Translations under genes and position numbers: made by a program
In this document: positions 46,694 to 56,307 of the stretch, piece after piece
Position numbering within the stretch: position 1 is the stretch's first letter
Layout: each line of letters begins with the position of its first letter
From: Bacteroides sp.
GTDB taxonomy: Bacteria > Bacteroidota > Bacteroidia > Bacteroidales > Bacteroidaceae
Direction: 5' to 3'
DNA: 64,000 nt
Assembly: GCA_021202275.1 (NCBI GenBank)
Contig: JAJQDI010000018.1
Location: forward strand, 62,001-126,000
Notes under the pieces: generated by a model
The model's input: only the letters and a program-made list of their open reading frames with translations
Database searches by the model: none
Told to the model about the DNA's origin: nothing

Positions 46694-48280
46694 ATGCAGA
46701 TCAAAAAATGTAATCTATTCTTCCTGATCACCCTCCTGTTGTACTCTTGCAACCAACAAGATATAGGTACAGCACCGGAATCCTCTCAGCATCCTGTTCA
46801 ATTCCAGTCCACCATCAGCGGATCGGGCTACCAGACCCGGGCCTCCGGCACCACCTGGGGCGACGACTCCATCGGAGTATATATGGTAAAGGCCGGCCAA
46901 CCGTTGAGCGACGCGACCGTATGGGCAGACAACAGGATCTATGAGACACAAAGCAACGGTACATTCACCCCTTCCGGCATAGACCACATGATCTTCCTGC
47001 CGGAAGATGGAAGTGCGGTCAACTTCATCGCCTACTATCCCTATCAGGCCTCTCTGCAAGGATATATTTTCCCGGTAGATCTCTCCGATCAGTCTTCGCA
47101 GGAGAGGATTGACCTGCTCTATGCCAGACCTGCGGCGGAATATACCAAAGAAGATCTGAATGTTCCTTTTTCCTTCAGTCATCAATTGGTGAAACTGGTA
47201 CTCAACCTCAGCCCTTCGGCTGCAGAAGAAACCCTGGAAGGGGTGACGGTACAGATACATGGCATGAAAACAAAAGCCACATTCGATCTGGCTACCGGAG
47301 ATCTGACCACAGACGAGAACTCCGGACAGCCGATCACCCTGAAAACCACGTCATATACCACAGGCAAAGCACAGGCCGAAGCGATCCTGTTGCCAACCGG
47401 TCAGATGGCTGGTGTGAAGATCATCTTTACACTGCCTTCGGGCGAATCAACTACCTGGGATCTGACAGACGAACCTCCTTTCCAGGCCAGCAACCGATAT
47501 GTATATGATGTGATCCTGAAAGGAGATCAGGCATCCGCACAACCCAACTACGGATGGTTCGAGACCCCATTGATCACCTCCACGGAACATACCATCTATG
47601 TGACCCATTTCCTGCCCGAGGCAGAGAAAAGCCATATCCGCAACTACTCCCTGCTCTACGATACCAGAGAAAGGCTCGCCTACTGGGTAGCCTATCCCAT
47701 GCACAGCAGTTACGTAGGGAATGCCTCACGCACAAATGCCTGGCAATACGATCCGCTGATCCCGCAGGAATACCAGCCTTATCTCAACAACAGCTATCCG
47801 GATAGTAACCTGGACCGGAGCCATCAACTGGCCAGCGCAGACCGTAACTACAGTGCAGCGGGCAACCGGACCACCTTCTATTTTTCTAATATGACACCTC
47901 AGAATTCCACACTCAATCAGGGAATATGGGCCAATCTGGAGGCAAAGGTCAGAAATACCTGGATGCCCGCCTGCGATACCTTGTACGTAGTGACCGGAGC
48001 CATGATCACCACGACTACCGACAAAGAAGTGGAATATATTTACGACAGAGCAGATAACCGCTGTGCCCTTCCCAAATACTACTTCAAAGCACTGGCACAG
48101 AAACGAGGGGATTCGTACTATACCATCGCCTTTAAGATGAACAACGAAGGCATCCCCAGCAACAGCAACCTGACCCAGTACCAGCTACCGGTATCGGAAC
48201 TGGAAGAAGATACTGGGTTCACCTTCTTCCCGGCACTCAGCAAAGAGGTAAAAGACCAGATCCATGCCTCGGTCTGGTAG
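46694..48280 (+). CDS. Fimbrillin-like lipoprotein fused to DNA/RNA non-specific endonuclease domain
   Basis: 528 residues from the ATG at 46694. The lipobox is LLLYSC. The first about 280 residues are fimbrillin-like (TRASGTTWGDDSIGVYMVKAG, FIAYYPYQ, DLLYARP, FSFSHQLVKLVLNLS). The last about 220 form a NUC1-type beta-beta-alpha-metal nuclease: LAYWVAYPMH, LDRSHQLASADRNYS with the general-base histidine (about H377, in DRSH rather than the usual DRGH), FYFSNMTPQ, and LYVVTGAM. A surface-anchored nuclease is expected. It heads a run of genes consistent with nucleic-acid scavenging. Confidence 0.88.
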   Translation: MQIKKCNLFFLITLLLYSCNQQDIGTAPESSQHPVQFQSTISGSGYQTRASGTTWGDDSIGVYMVKAGQPLSDATVWADNRIYETQSNGTFTPSGIDHMIFLPEDGSAVNFIAYYPYQASLQGYIFPVDLSDQSSQERIDLLYARPAAEYTKEDLNVPFSFSHQLVKLVLNLSPSAAEETLEGVTVQIHGMKTKATFDLATGDLTTDENSGQPITLKTTSYTTGKAQAEAILLPTGQMAGVKIIFTLPSGESTTWDLTDEPPFQASNRYVYDVILKGDQASAQPNYGWFETPLITSTEHTIYVTHFLPEAEKSHIRNYSLLYDTRERLAYWVAYPMHSSYVGNASRTNAWQYDPLIPQEYQPYLNNSYPDSNLDRSHQLASADRNYSAAGNRTTFYFSNMTPQNSTLNQGIWANLEAKVRNTWMPACDTLYVVTGAMITTTTDKEVEYIYDRADNRCALPKYYFKALAQKRGDSYYTIAFKMNNEGIPSNSNLTQYQLPVSELEEDTGFTFFPALSKEVKDQIHASVW

Positions 48281-48339
48281 GTGCAGACAGATAAACGAAC
48301 ATTTTAGCTACCACATATATTCACACTTAAAAAGTAAGA

Positions 48340-49788
48340 ATGATGAGAACATTAAACAAACTTTTTTACCTGGCCGCTCTTGCCACAGGACTGCTTATGT
48401 CCTGCAACGACGATGACAAGAACGAAGACTGTTTTGGAAAAAATCCGGTGAATTTCACTTCCAACATCAGCAGTAATGCCGTATCCCGCGCCTCCGGAAC
48501 ACAATGGGGAGTAGATGCCATCGGCGTCTACATGAAAAAAGCAGGAGAAACACTCGACGCGACTTCCATCCTGGACGATGCGAAAAACAAGAAATATACC
48601 ACTACGGGAGACGGGAAATTCGTATATGCCACTCCGGAAGATATGATCTACTTTCCCGACAACGGCGATAAGGTAGACTTCATCGCCTACTATCCTTATC
48701 AGGAAGAACTGACCACGTTTACCTATCCGGTGAACGTAAGCGACCAGAGCAAACCGGAAGAGATCGACCTGCTCTATTCCAGCAACGCGGTAGAGCTGAG
48801 CAAGGAAAGTACAGTGGCCGAACTGAAATTCGATCACATGCTCACCAACCTGGTACTGAATGTGAAAGACGAAACCGGTCAGGGCCTGAGCGGTATGGCG
48901 GTAACCATCTCCGGCATGCCTGCCAAAGCCGATTTCTCTCTGGCAGACGGCACACTGACAGCGGATGCTGCTTCCGCACAGAACATCAGCGCGGTGGTTG
49001 CCGCGGAGGGCAACAACGCCAGCGTAAGCGCGATCCTGCTGCCTGTGACCACCAGCAACAACAAAGTGACTTTCCAGCTGAGCGGACGCACCTACATCTG
49101 GGAAATGGAAGACGGTATCCATCTGGACGGAAAGAACAGATACACCTTTGAGATCAACCTCAGATCAGACGGTACTGTGGATGTATTGAATCCGCAGGGA
49201 TCGATCAATGACTGGATCAACAACAACGGTGGCACAGTGAACCTGGGAGACGGAGACGGAGGTGAAGATCCGGGTCCGGGACCAGGTAATGATCTGGAAT
49301 TTTACGAAACTTTCGGCACAGGTGAAATATCTAGTTCGGCGAGACCTAAAATAGCAGCCTACACAGAATGGGATATGCAATCTCCGATCGCATACAGTGA
49401 CAGTTATGACAGAACGGATCTGCGTACAGTTAGCAGCTATGGCAGTAATCTCAACCGACACCTCTGGTTTACCGGTAGTGCTACAAACACTTATGATTGT
49501 GAATTTGTGATCAGTGGTATTGAAAGTGGCTATACAAACATGAAACTCAGTTACGACATAGCAACCAATACATTGAATGGATCTTCCGCTGGAAATATTC
49601 AGATTTATTGCAATGGAACTTTGAATACAGAACAAGCTACAGGTAGTTTTTCAGCAACGAACTCATTCATTGAAATCACAGATATTTCTATTCCGGATAA
49701 TACCACCGAGATTAGATTTTTCAGTGATCACGAAATCAATAAAGAAGGGTATCGTTTGGATAATATAAAAATTACCGGTACCAAATAA
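48340..49788 (+). CDS. Fimbrillin family lipoprotein with C-terminal module shared with the DUF5689 protein
   Basis: 482 residues. The lipobox is GLLMSC. Residues about 30-295 repeat the fimbrillin pattern (SRASGTQWGVDAIGVYMKKAG, FIAYYPYQEE, LKFDHMLTNLVLNV). A Gly-Pro linker (GDGGEDPGPGPGND) leads to a separate module of about 160 residues (FYETFGTG..., RPKIAAY, DMQSPIAYSD, YRLDNIKITG). The same module ends the protein at 52732. The module's DNA is clearly richer in A and T than the fimbrillin part, which suggests it was joined later. Confidence 0.85.
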   Translation: MMRTLNKLFYLAALATGLLMSCNDDDKNEDCFGKNPVNFTSNISSNAVSRASGTQWGVDAIGVYMKKAGETLDATSILDDAKNKKYTTTGDGKFVYATPEDMIYFPDNGDKVDFIAYYPYQEELTTFTYPVNVSDQSKPEEIDLLYSSNAVELSKESTVAELKFDHMLTNLVLNVKDETGQGLSGMAVTISGMPAKADFSLADGTLTADAASAQNISAVVAAEGNNASVSAILLPVTTSNNKVTFQLSGRTYIWEMEDGIHLDGKNRYTFEINLRSDGTVDVLNPQGSINDWINNNGGTVNLGDGDGGEDPGPGPGNDLEFYETFGTGEISSSARPKIAAYTEWDMQSPIAYSDSYDRTDLRTVSSYGSNLNRHLWFTGSATNTYDCEFVISGIESGYTNMKLSYDIATNTLNGSSAGNIQIYCNGTLNTEQATGSFSATNSFIEITDISIPDNTTEIRFFSDHEINKEGYRLDNIKITGTK

Positions 49789-49806
49789 TCCCTGAACTCC
49801 CTTTTC

Positions 49807-49847
49807 TACACAAAGAGCCCATGGCCCGTTCCTGGTCTCTTTGTGTA
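49807..49847 (+). terminator. Hairpin between fimbrillin and TonB receptor genes
   Basis: TACACAAAGAG (49807-49817) pairs perfectly with CTCTTTGTGTA (49837-49847), followed by a short pyrimidine run (CTTTCT). It lies 19 bases after the fimbrillin stop, probably ending that transcript or attenuating read-through to 49975. Confidence 0.6.
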
Positions 49848-49974
49848 CTTTCTATATAGCATACCATACACACAGTGGAACTGAGATCGCATCTTTCTCC
49901 TGAGGCCTGACTGTGGAAGCCCTCCCGCAAAGAGAGGAGGATATGAAAAACAAAACCCTAATGAATATACAGAG

Positions 49975-52719
49975 ATGAAGCAAAAATTAATAGCCCTACT
50001 GGCTCTCCTACTCACCCTGCCTACGGTATATGCCCAGCAAAACACCCAGTTGCGCGGTAAGGTGGTCGATTCGGTCACCGGCGATCCCCTGGCAGATATA
50101 CGGGTAGCCCTGGACAACAGCCAGACAGAGACCACAGACGAGAAAGGAGAGTTTCACTTCGTGAGCGTAACTCCGGGCAAACACATGCTCACTTTCAGCG
50201 CCGCACAGATCATGACCCGCTACCTGCAGGTGGAAGCAGGTACCGACCTGATCACCCTGTTGAAAGACATACAAGTAATCGTGACCCAACAGACAGACAA
50301 CATCCCGCTGATCGGGGTGATCGAAGAATCCATGCTGGACGACGACATCGAGGGATCTTCCCAGAAGATCAGTTCCATGGTGATCCTCTCCAACGATGTA
50401 TACCTCAACCAGACAGGTTATCAGCTCAACCCTTTCCGCTTCAAGGTAAGGGGGTACGACAGCTATCACGAACAGAAATTCATCAACGGCATCCGCTTTA
50501 ACGACCAGCTTCGCGGCGTATTCAATTTTGCTTCCATCGGCGCGCTCAACGACCTTACCCGCAACGGAGACGTAGACAACTATTTCCAGCCCGGAACCTT
50601 CACCTTCGGCTCCATCGGAGGCTCGGAAAACATCAACATGCGCGCCGGCAGCTACGCCAGAGGCGGCAAAGCCACCGTATCCTATACCAACCGCAATTAC
50701 TACCTACGCGGCATGGCCAGCTACTCCAGCGGCCTGAGCGACGAGGGCTGGGCCTTCACCATCGGTGTCGGCGGACGCTATTCGGACGAGGGCAACATAC
50801 AGGGAACCTTCTACCGCAACTTCTCCTATGCCATCGGACTGGAGAAGCAATGGCAGGGCGGTATACACAGCCTCTCCTTCACCACGTTCGGCTCGCCGGT
50901 CGAACGCGGCCAGCAGGGCGCTTCTTACCAGGAGGCCTACGACCTCACCGGCAACAACCTCTACAACCCCAACTGGGGATACCAGAACGGTAAGAAGCGC
51001 AACTCCCGCGTGGTGACTGCCTTCGACCCCACAGCCATCCTGTCGTATATCTGGAAGATCAACCCCAATACTACCCTGACTGCCGGCCTGGGCGGGCACT
51101 ACGGCCGCTACGGAGGTACGGCACTCAACTGGTACGACGGCTCGGACCCGCGGCCCGACTACTACCGCTACCTGCCTTCGTACTACTCAGACAGCCCATA
51201 TGCCTACGACTATTACGTCAGGCTCTGGGAGCAGAAAGACCCGGAGGTGACGCAGGTCAACTGGGACCGGCTCTGGCAGGCCAATGAGCTCAACAAACAG
51301 GCCGGCGACGGAGCTGCCATCTACATGGTAGAGGAGCGTCGCAGCGACCTCTTCGAAGGCACCTTTCATACCGTGCTCAACAGCCAGATCGCACCGAACA
51401 TGAAACTCACCGCCGGTGCCGAGATCCGGCTGACGCAATCTATCCAGTTCAAAACGGTCAATGACCTGCTGGGAGCCGACTATGTACTCGACTACGACAA
51501 GTTTGCCGAGAGAGATTTCCTGGGAGATACGCAGATCGTGCAGAACGACCTCAACAAACCCGATCGCAAAGCCTACAAAGACGATGTGTTCGGGTATGAC
51601 TTCCGCCTCAACGTCAATTCCGGTAACATCTGGATACAGAACCAGTATACCTCCCGCAGGGTGGATGTCTACTACGGTACACGCCTGAGCTACACGGAAT
51701 TTTACCGCACAGGTAAGATGCGCAACGGACGCTACCCCGACAGTTCGTACGGCAAAGGAGAGAAACATACTTTTATCGACTACGCACTGAAAGCAGGACT
51801 GAATTACAAGATCGACGGACGCAACTTCCTGACGATGAACGCCAGTTTCCAGACAGACGCGCCACTGGCCAACAACGCCTATGTATCTCCGCGCATCACC
51901 GACCATTCGATACCCGACCTGGAGAGCGGACGCATCCTGTCGGCAGATGTCAACTACATCTTCTCCTATCCCTCCCTGAGCGGACGTATCAGTGTGTTCC
52001 GGACCAACTTCTACAACCAGATGGCCCGCAAGAGCTATTACTACGATACCTACCGCACCTATATGAACCACCTGCTCAGCAAGATGAACAAGGTGAACCA
52101 GGGGATAGAGGTCGGACTGAAATACAAGCTCAACAACAGCTGGAGCTTCGACCTGGCCGGGACGCTCTCGGAATACTACTACAGCAACAACCCCGAAGGG
52201 GTGATGAGTTTCGAGAATGCCTCCCAGGAAGATATCTACGAAAAAGTATACCTCAAAAATTACTACGTAGGCAGCACGCCGCAGGTAGCAGGTACGCTGG
52301 GGATCAACTATTTCTACGACTACTGGTTCCTCGGCGCACACGTCAACTTCGCAGCCCGCAACTACATCGACATCGCTCCGATCCGCCGGCTCGACTCCAA
52401 CTATCAGATCACGCCGGAGTACCCGGGAGTCAACCCCTCCGTCCCGGAAGACAGGGAAGCCTTCCGCAAGCTGGTAGACCAGGAGCGCTACGGCAGTGCC
52501 TATACCATCGACCTCTCCATCGGAAAGATGATCTTCCTGCGCAACCGCAATTCGGTGAACTTCAACTTCTCCATCAACAACATCCTCAACCGGAAAAACA
52601 TCAAGACCGGCGGATACGAACAGGGAAGGATCGACCTGAGTTACCCGGACAAATTCCAGTCCAAGTACTACTACATGCAGGGGATCAACTGCTTCCTCAA
52701 CGCCAGTTACCGTTTCTAA
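49975..52719 (+). CDS. TonB-dependent receptor with CarboxypepD-regulatory domain
   Basis: 914 residues. The signal peptide ends TVYAQ. A carboxypeptidase-regulatory-like domain (RGKVVDSVTGDPLADIRVAL) lies at about 25-100. The plug has KVRGYDSYHEQKFINGIRFND and GSIGGSENINMRAGSYA; the barrel ends FLNASYRF. There is no SusD partner. Its operon partners are a DUF5689 lipoprotein (12 bases downstream) and an endonuclease/exonuclease/phosphatase. Import of nucleic-acid fragments or a phosphate-containing compound is inferred from the neighbours. Confidence 0.88.
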   Translation: MKQKLIALLALLLTLPTVYAQQNTQLRGKVVDSVTGDPLADIRVALDNSQTETTDEKGEFHFVSVTPGKHMLTFSAAQIMTRYLQVEAGTDLITLLKDIQVIVTQQTDNIPLIGVIEESMLDDDIEGSSQKISSMVILSNDVYLNQTGYQLNPFRFKVRGYDSYHEQKFINGIRFNDQLRGVFNFASIGALNDLTRNGDVDNYFQPGTFTFGSIGGSENINMRAGSYARGGKATVSYTNRNYYLRGMASYSSGLSDEGWAFTIGVGGRYSDEGNIQGTFYRNFSYAIGLEKQWQGGIHSLSFTTFGSPVERGQQGASYQEAYDLTGNNLYNPNWGYQNGKKRNSRVVTAFDPTAILSYIWKINPNTTLTAGLGGHYGRYGGTALNWYDGSDPRPDYYRYLPSYYSDSPYAYDYYVRLWEQKDPEVTQVNWDRLWQANELNKQAGDGAAIYMVEERRSDLFEGTFHTVLNSQIAPNMKLTAGAEIRLTQSIQFKTVNDLLGADYVLDYDKFAERDFLGDTQIVQNDLNKPDRKAYKDDVFGYDFRLNVNSGNIWIQNQYTSRRVDVYYGTRLSYTEFYRTGKMRNGRYPDSSYGKGEKHTFIDYALKAGLNYKIDGRNFLTMNASFQTDAPLANNAYVSPRITDHSIPDLESGRILSADVNYIFSYPSLSGRISVFRTNFYNQMARKSYYYDTYRTYMNHLLSKMNKVNQGIEVGLKYKLNNSWSFDLAGTLSEYYYSNNPEGVMSFENASQEDIYEKVYLKNYYVGSTPQVAGTLGINYFYDYWFLGAHVNFAARNYIDIAPIRRLDSNYQITPEYPGVNPSVPEDREAFRKLVDQERYGSAYTIDLSIGKMIFLRNRNSVNFNFSINNILNRKNIKTGGYEQGRIDLSYPDKFQSKYYYMQGINCFLNASYRF

Positions 52720-52731
52720 ATCAGACTACTT

Positions 52732-54087
52732 ATGAAAATAAAAAACAGACTCCATATGAAAACGCTGAAATTCAACTACCTGATCGTTTTGCTTTCGCTA
52801 CTCACCTTTTCCTGTGTACGGGACTACGACGGCCCGCCGCTGGAAGAACCCACCTACGGCGGAGACGCCAATATCACGATCGCCGGCCTCAAAGAGAGAT
52901 ACAAAGACGTGACCAACGCCACCCTGATCGAATATGAGTTTGTGGTCAAAGCTACGATCGTGGGCAACGACGAGTCGGGCAATATCTACAAGCAGCTCTA
53001 TATCGAAGATGCCACCGGAGGCATCACCGTAGGCATCGAGCAGAACAGCATCTATGCCACACACCGCGTAGGCCAGGAGGTATACCTGGATCTGCACAAC
53101 CTCTATATCCTCAAATACGGAGGCGAGCACCAGATCGGCTACGGCAATACCAACGCCAACCGCGTTCCCTGGCAGATCTTTGTGGGCCACATCCATTTCC
53201 AGGGATATCCCGACGCCTCCAAAGCACAACCCAACGTACGGAAGATCGACCAGCTGACCGACGCGGATGTCAATACCCTGGTACGCTTCGAGGATGTCTA
53301 TTTTGTGAACGGCGGCCTCACCACCTTTACCAGAGACGACGCCACCACGGAAGAGACACTCAGAGACGGCAACGGCAACGCGCTGATGGTCCGTACCAGT
53401 TCGTACGCGACCTTTGCCAAAGACACCATTCCCGCAGGGGGAGGCTCTGTGGTAGGTGTACTGGGACGTTACAACAACTCCTGGCAGCTGATGATCCGTG
53501 ACCTGGACGACCTCGACCTCGGACAGGACATACCGGGAGGCAGCGGACCGGGCGACGGCAGCGATGTGCTCTTCTCGGAAACCTTCGGCGAGGGCTACTA
53601 CCCCTCCGGCAACCGTCCGAAGATCGCCGAATTTGACGATTTCGACATGAAAGCCCCGATTGTCTACAGCGACGATACCGAAGCCGCGGACATCCGCAGC
53701 ATCTCGGGTGCCAACGGCGCACACGTATGGCTCCCGGCCAACCGGGATTCCCGGCTCCACATCACCGGCATCAGTACCGCCGCCTACGACGAGCCACTCA
53801 CCCTGAGCTTCCAGCTGGCAGCCAACCTCTACAATCCTACGGATGCCATGAACCTGAACGTATTGCAGGTGACGGTCAACGGCACCGCCCTGAATATGCC
53901 CTCTACCCCGGTGTCTAACAGCGCGGGAGACGATTCGAAATTCTATACGTTCGAATTCTCCGACGCGGTACCGGCAGGCAGCGATGTGACGATCGATTTC
54001 TTCTCACCCACAGCGGGCAACACCATGGGGCTGCGCCTGGACAACATCCGGATCTACCGGACAGGCGGAACCGGAATAGAGCTTTGA
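52732..54087 (+). CDS. DUF5689 domain lipoprotein
   Basis: 451 residues, or 443 if the ATG at 52756 (MKTLKFNYL) is used. The lipobox is LLTFSC. Residues about 45-265 are DUF5689 (ITIAGLKERYKDVTNATLIEY, VVKATIVGNDESGNIYKQLYIED, GITVGIEQNS), a beta-barrel pattern reminiscent of OB folds. A linker (GGSGPGDGSD) then leads to the module shared with the fimbrillin at 48340 (FSETFGEG, RPKIAEF, DMKAPIVYSD, LRLDNIRIY). It is probably the surface binding partner of the TonB receptor. Confidence 0.85.
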   Translation: MKIKNRLHMKTLKFNYLIVLLSLLTFSCVRDYDGPPLEEPTYGGDANITIAGLKERYKDVTNATLIEYEFVVKATIVGNDESGNIYKQLYIEDATGGITVGIEQNSIYATHRVGQEVYLDLHNLYILKYGGEHQIGYGNTNANRVPWQIFVGHIHFQGYPDASKAQPNVRKIDQLTDADVNTLVRFEDVYFVNGGLTTFTRDDATTEETLRDGNGNALMVRTSSYATFAKDTIPAGGGSVVGVLGRYNNSWQLMIRDLDDLDLGQDIPGGSGPGDGSDVLFSETFGEGYYPSGNRPKIAEFDDFDMKAPIVYSDDTEAADIRSISGANGAHVWLPANRDSRLHITGISTAAYDEPLTLSFQLAANLYNPTDAMNLNVLQVTVNGTALNMPSTPVSNSAGDDSKFYTFEFSDAVPAGSDVTIDFFSPTAGNTMGLRLDNIRIYRTGGTGIEL

Positions 54088-54113
54088 CATACAAACCCTG
54101 AAAACCATCTGCC

Positions 54114-55143
54114 ATGATAAAAAGAACCTCTTTCACCCTGTTTCTTCTGTGCCTGTTCCTCGCGGGGATACAGGGACAGAAGAAACTGGGCATCTATTCA
54201 GTAGCTTTCTGGAATGTAGAGAATCTCTTCGATACCGAAAGGGACGAAACCATCAACGACGAAGAGTTTACCCCCGCCGGTGCCAATGCCTGGACACCGG
54301 AGAAGTACAACAAAAAGCTCAACAACCTGGCATTCGTACTCAGCAAACTGGCGCGGGAGCACTGCCCGGCAGGTCCGGCAGCCATCGGCGTAGCGGAGAT
54401 CGAGAACCGCCGGGTACTGGAAGACCTGGTGAGTACCGGCGAACTGGCCTCCATGGGACTGGACATTGTACACTACGACTCCCCGGACCGCCGGGGGGGT
54501 AGACGTGGCATTGCTCTACAACCCGCTGTTGTTCCAGGTGCTCTCTTCCCATCCCTACAGATACGTACATCCTGAGATAGAGGGTTTCCGCACCCGCGAC
54601 CAACTGCTCGTCAGCGGACTGATGGGGGGCGAGCTGGTGCACCTGATCGTGGCGCACTGGCCTTCCCGCTACGGAGGCAAGCAGTCCGACACACGGGAAG
54701 TGGCTGCCGCCCTCACCCGCCACATTGTAGACTCGCTCTACCGGGCGGATACCGATCCGAAGATCATCTTCATGGGCGACCTCAACGACGATCCGGTCGA
54801 CAGAAGCTGCCGGGTGGTACTGGACGCCAAACGCAAACCCGGTGAAGTGAAACCCGGCGGACTCTATAATACCATGTGGGACTTCTACAGCAAAGGCATC
54901 GGCACCCTCTCTTACCAGGGCAAATGGAGCCTGTTCGACCAGATCATCATCTCCGAACCCCTGCTGGGTAAAGACCGCTCTACGCTGAAATTCTGGAAAC
55001 CGGAGATCTTCAACCGCGACTTCCTGATCCAGAAAGAGGGAAAGAACAAAGGGTATCCCCTACGCACCTTCTCCGGCAATACCTTTATCAACGGATACAG
55101 CGACCGCTTCCCGGTCATCATCTATCTGGTGAAGGAGTTATAG
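54114..55143 (+). pseudogene. Endonuclease/exonuclease/phosphatase family protein, frameshifted
   Basis: The start encodes a signal peptide (FLLCLFLAGIQG) and the EEP opening SVAFWNVENLFD with E/N metal ligands, then GVAEIENR. At G7 (54493-54499) the frame breaks. Removing one G gives DSPDRRGVDVALLYNP and continues through LIVAHWPSR, FMGDLNDDP and the final FSGNTFINGYSDRFPVI, with the terminal D-R/H site. The restored protein has about 342 residues. As exported EEP enzymes cut phosphodiester or phosphate ester bonds, it fits the nuclease, receptor and DUF5689 neighbours. As read, the first frame ends at 54575, before half of the active site. Confidence 0.85.
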
Positions 55144-55166
55144 AACAAGGAAGAAAGCGAAAAGAC

Positions 55167-55225
55167 TGACGAGGGGAGAATGGACGGACCAACGGTCTAT
55201 GCAGCCACCCATCTTCCCCTCGTCA
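55167..55225 (+). terminator. Long hairpin after the EEP gene, possible terminator
   Basis: TGACGAGGGGA (55167-55177) pairs with TCCCCTCGTCA (55215-55225), and the stem continues inward with ATGG/CCAT after two mismatches. No strong T-run follows. It is 24 bases after the stop and may be a terminator or a processing site. Confidence 0.5.
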
Positions 55226-55493
55226 ATCAACTTGTCATTTCCGCTGCTATCCTTTCCGCCTGCCTGAGTACCGTATCCGTAACCAGCATCCGCATATCGG
55301 GAGAGTAACCGCACCTGCGGAGCAACCGCTTCACCCGTATTTTCAGTTTCGCTCTCACATTTCTCTGACAACAGCCGCCATTCATCTTACCGGTTGTTTG
55401 CCAGCGACATCTCACTACACACAAAAAGTAGTTTTATCTCTCACATCTCTCACTTTCCGCCCGTATATCACACGTTATCAACACACTACCCAA

Positions 55494-55529
55494 GTGAGAG
55501 ATAAAATTTAGATACAATTTATCTCTCAC
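55494..55529. repeat. Inverted repeat in the 55.1-56.3 kb gene-free stretch
   Basis: GTGAGAGATAAA (55494-55505) pairs perfectly with TTTATCTCTCAC (55518-55529), and extra TCTCTCAC copies lie at about 55438-55452 and 55533-55548. The stretch 55144-56307 has no convincing gene; apart from this it holds the 55167 hairpin, the tandem repeat at 55867 and a promoter near 56246. Confidence 0.45.
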
Positions 55530-55866
55530 TGATCTCTCACCTCTCACTTTTCAGAGATAAAACACTCATTACCATAAAAATAACACACTCGACACCCCGT
55601 TACAACTCCCTCTGAACAGGATAGCTGCCTGCCAGATGAAACGTCACCACCTACGCATGGACTTGTTTTTCAACTGACCTGTCAGCACCCAAGGACCCAC
55701 GATTGGCAGATCTGCGGCCGAACAGACAGATCTCCGAACGCTATCATCCACTCATAGAGACATACCCTATATGGCTTTTGTGTGTTCAGATACTGAGGAC
55801 TCGTTGCCAACCCACTGCAAACCCTCCGTGGGCATACTGACATATATCTGCTCCCCCGTCGTGGGA

Positions 55867-55929
55867 TTTAAGTCCCACGACGGGGGAGTTAAATCCCACA
55901 TTGAGGGAATCAAGTCCCACACTGGGGGA
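55867..55929 (+). repeat. 21-bp tandem repeat, three degenerate copies, with strong hairpin
   Basis: Three 21-base units begin at 55867, 55888 and 55909, each with the pattern (T/A)AA(G/A)TCCCACnnnGnGGGA. The bases just before, CCCCGTCGTGGGA, make a perfect 13-bp stem with TCCCACGACGGGG in the first unit. A small frame across it would code a 7-residue repeat (KSHxxGx), but this frame has no other support. Confidence 0.5.
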
Positions 55930-56245
55930 ACAGATATATACTGCCTACAGAACAGAGAGAGATAACCGGGAAAACATGGGTATGCAACCGGGAAACATCC
56001 GGGAATGAACCATCAGCCCCCAGGCTCAGATACAGATGCGGAGTGGTATACCCGACACATCGTATGGTTTACAGGCTCCATAAACTAAAAGCTTATAACT
56101 CACTACTTCAAAATTATAACTCTTTCTCTAATTTCAAATCGTACATCGTAAATCGTCAACTTACCTTGATGTTAAAAATCAAAGAATGGGTCATGACGAA
56201 GGAACTAAATCGTAAATCCTCCCGTTCTTCCCGTTGTCTTTTTTG

Positions 56246-56275
56246 TTTGTTTTTACATAAACTTCGTTATCTTTA
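56246..56275 (+). promoter_or_regulatory. Candidate promoter of the DUF6377 regulator gene
   Basis: TTTG at 56246-56249 and TATCTTTA at 56268-56275 are 18 bases apart, one base off the usual -33/-7 spacing and one mismatch from TAnnTTTG. It lies 32 bases before the ATG at 56308. Confidence 0.4.
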
Positions 56276-56307
56276 CCGGAAATAACCGAATATATTTCCG
56301 GGAACAT

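Noticed and set aside
55867..55929. CRISPR array
   Set aside because: Units are contiguous with no spacers and no cas genes are present.
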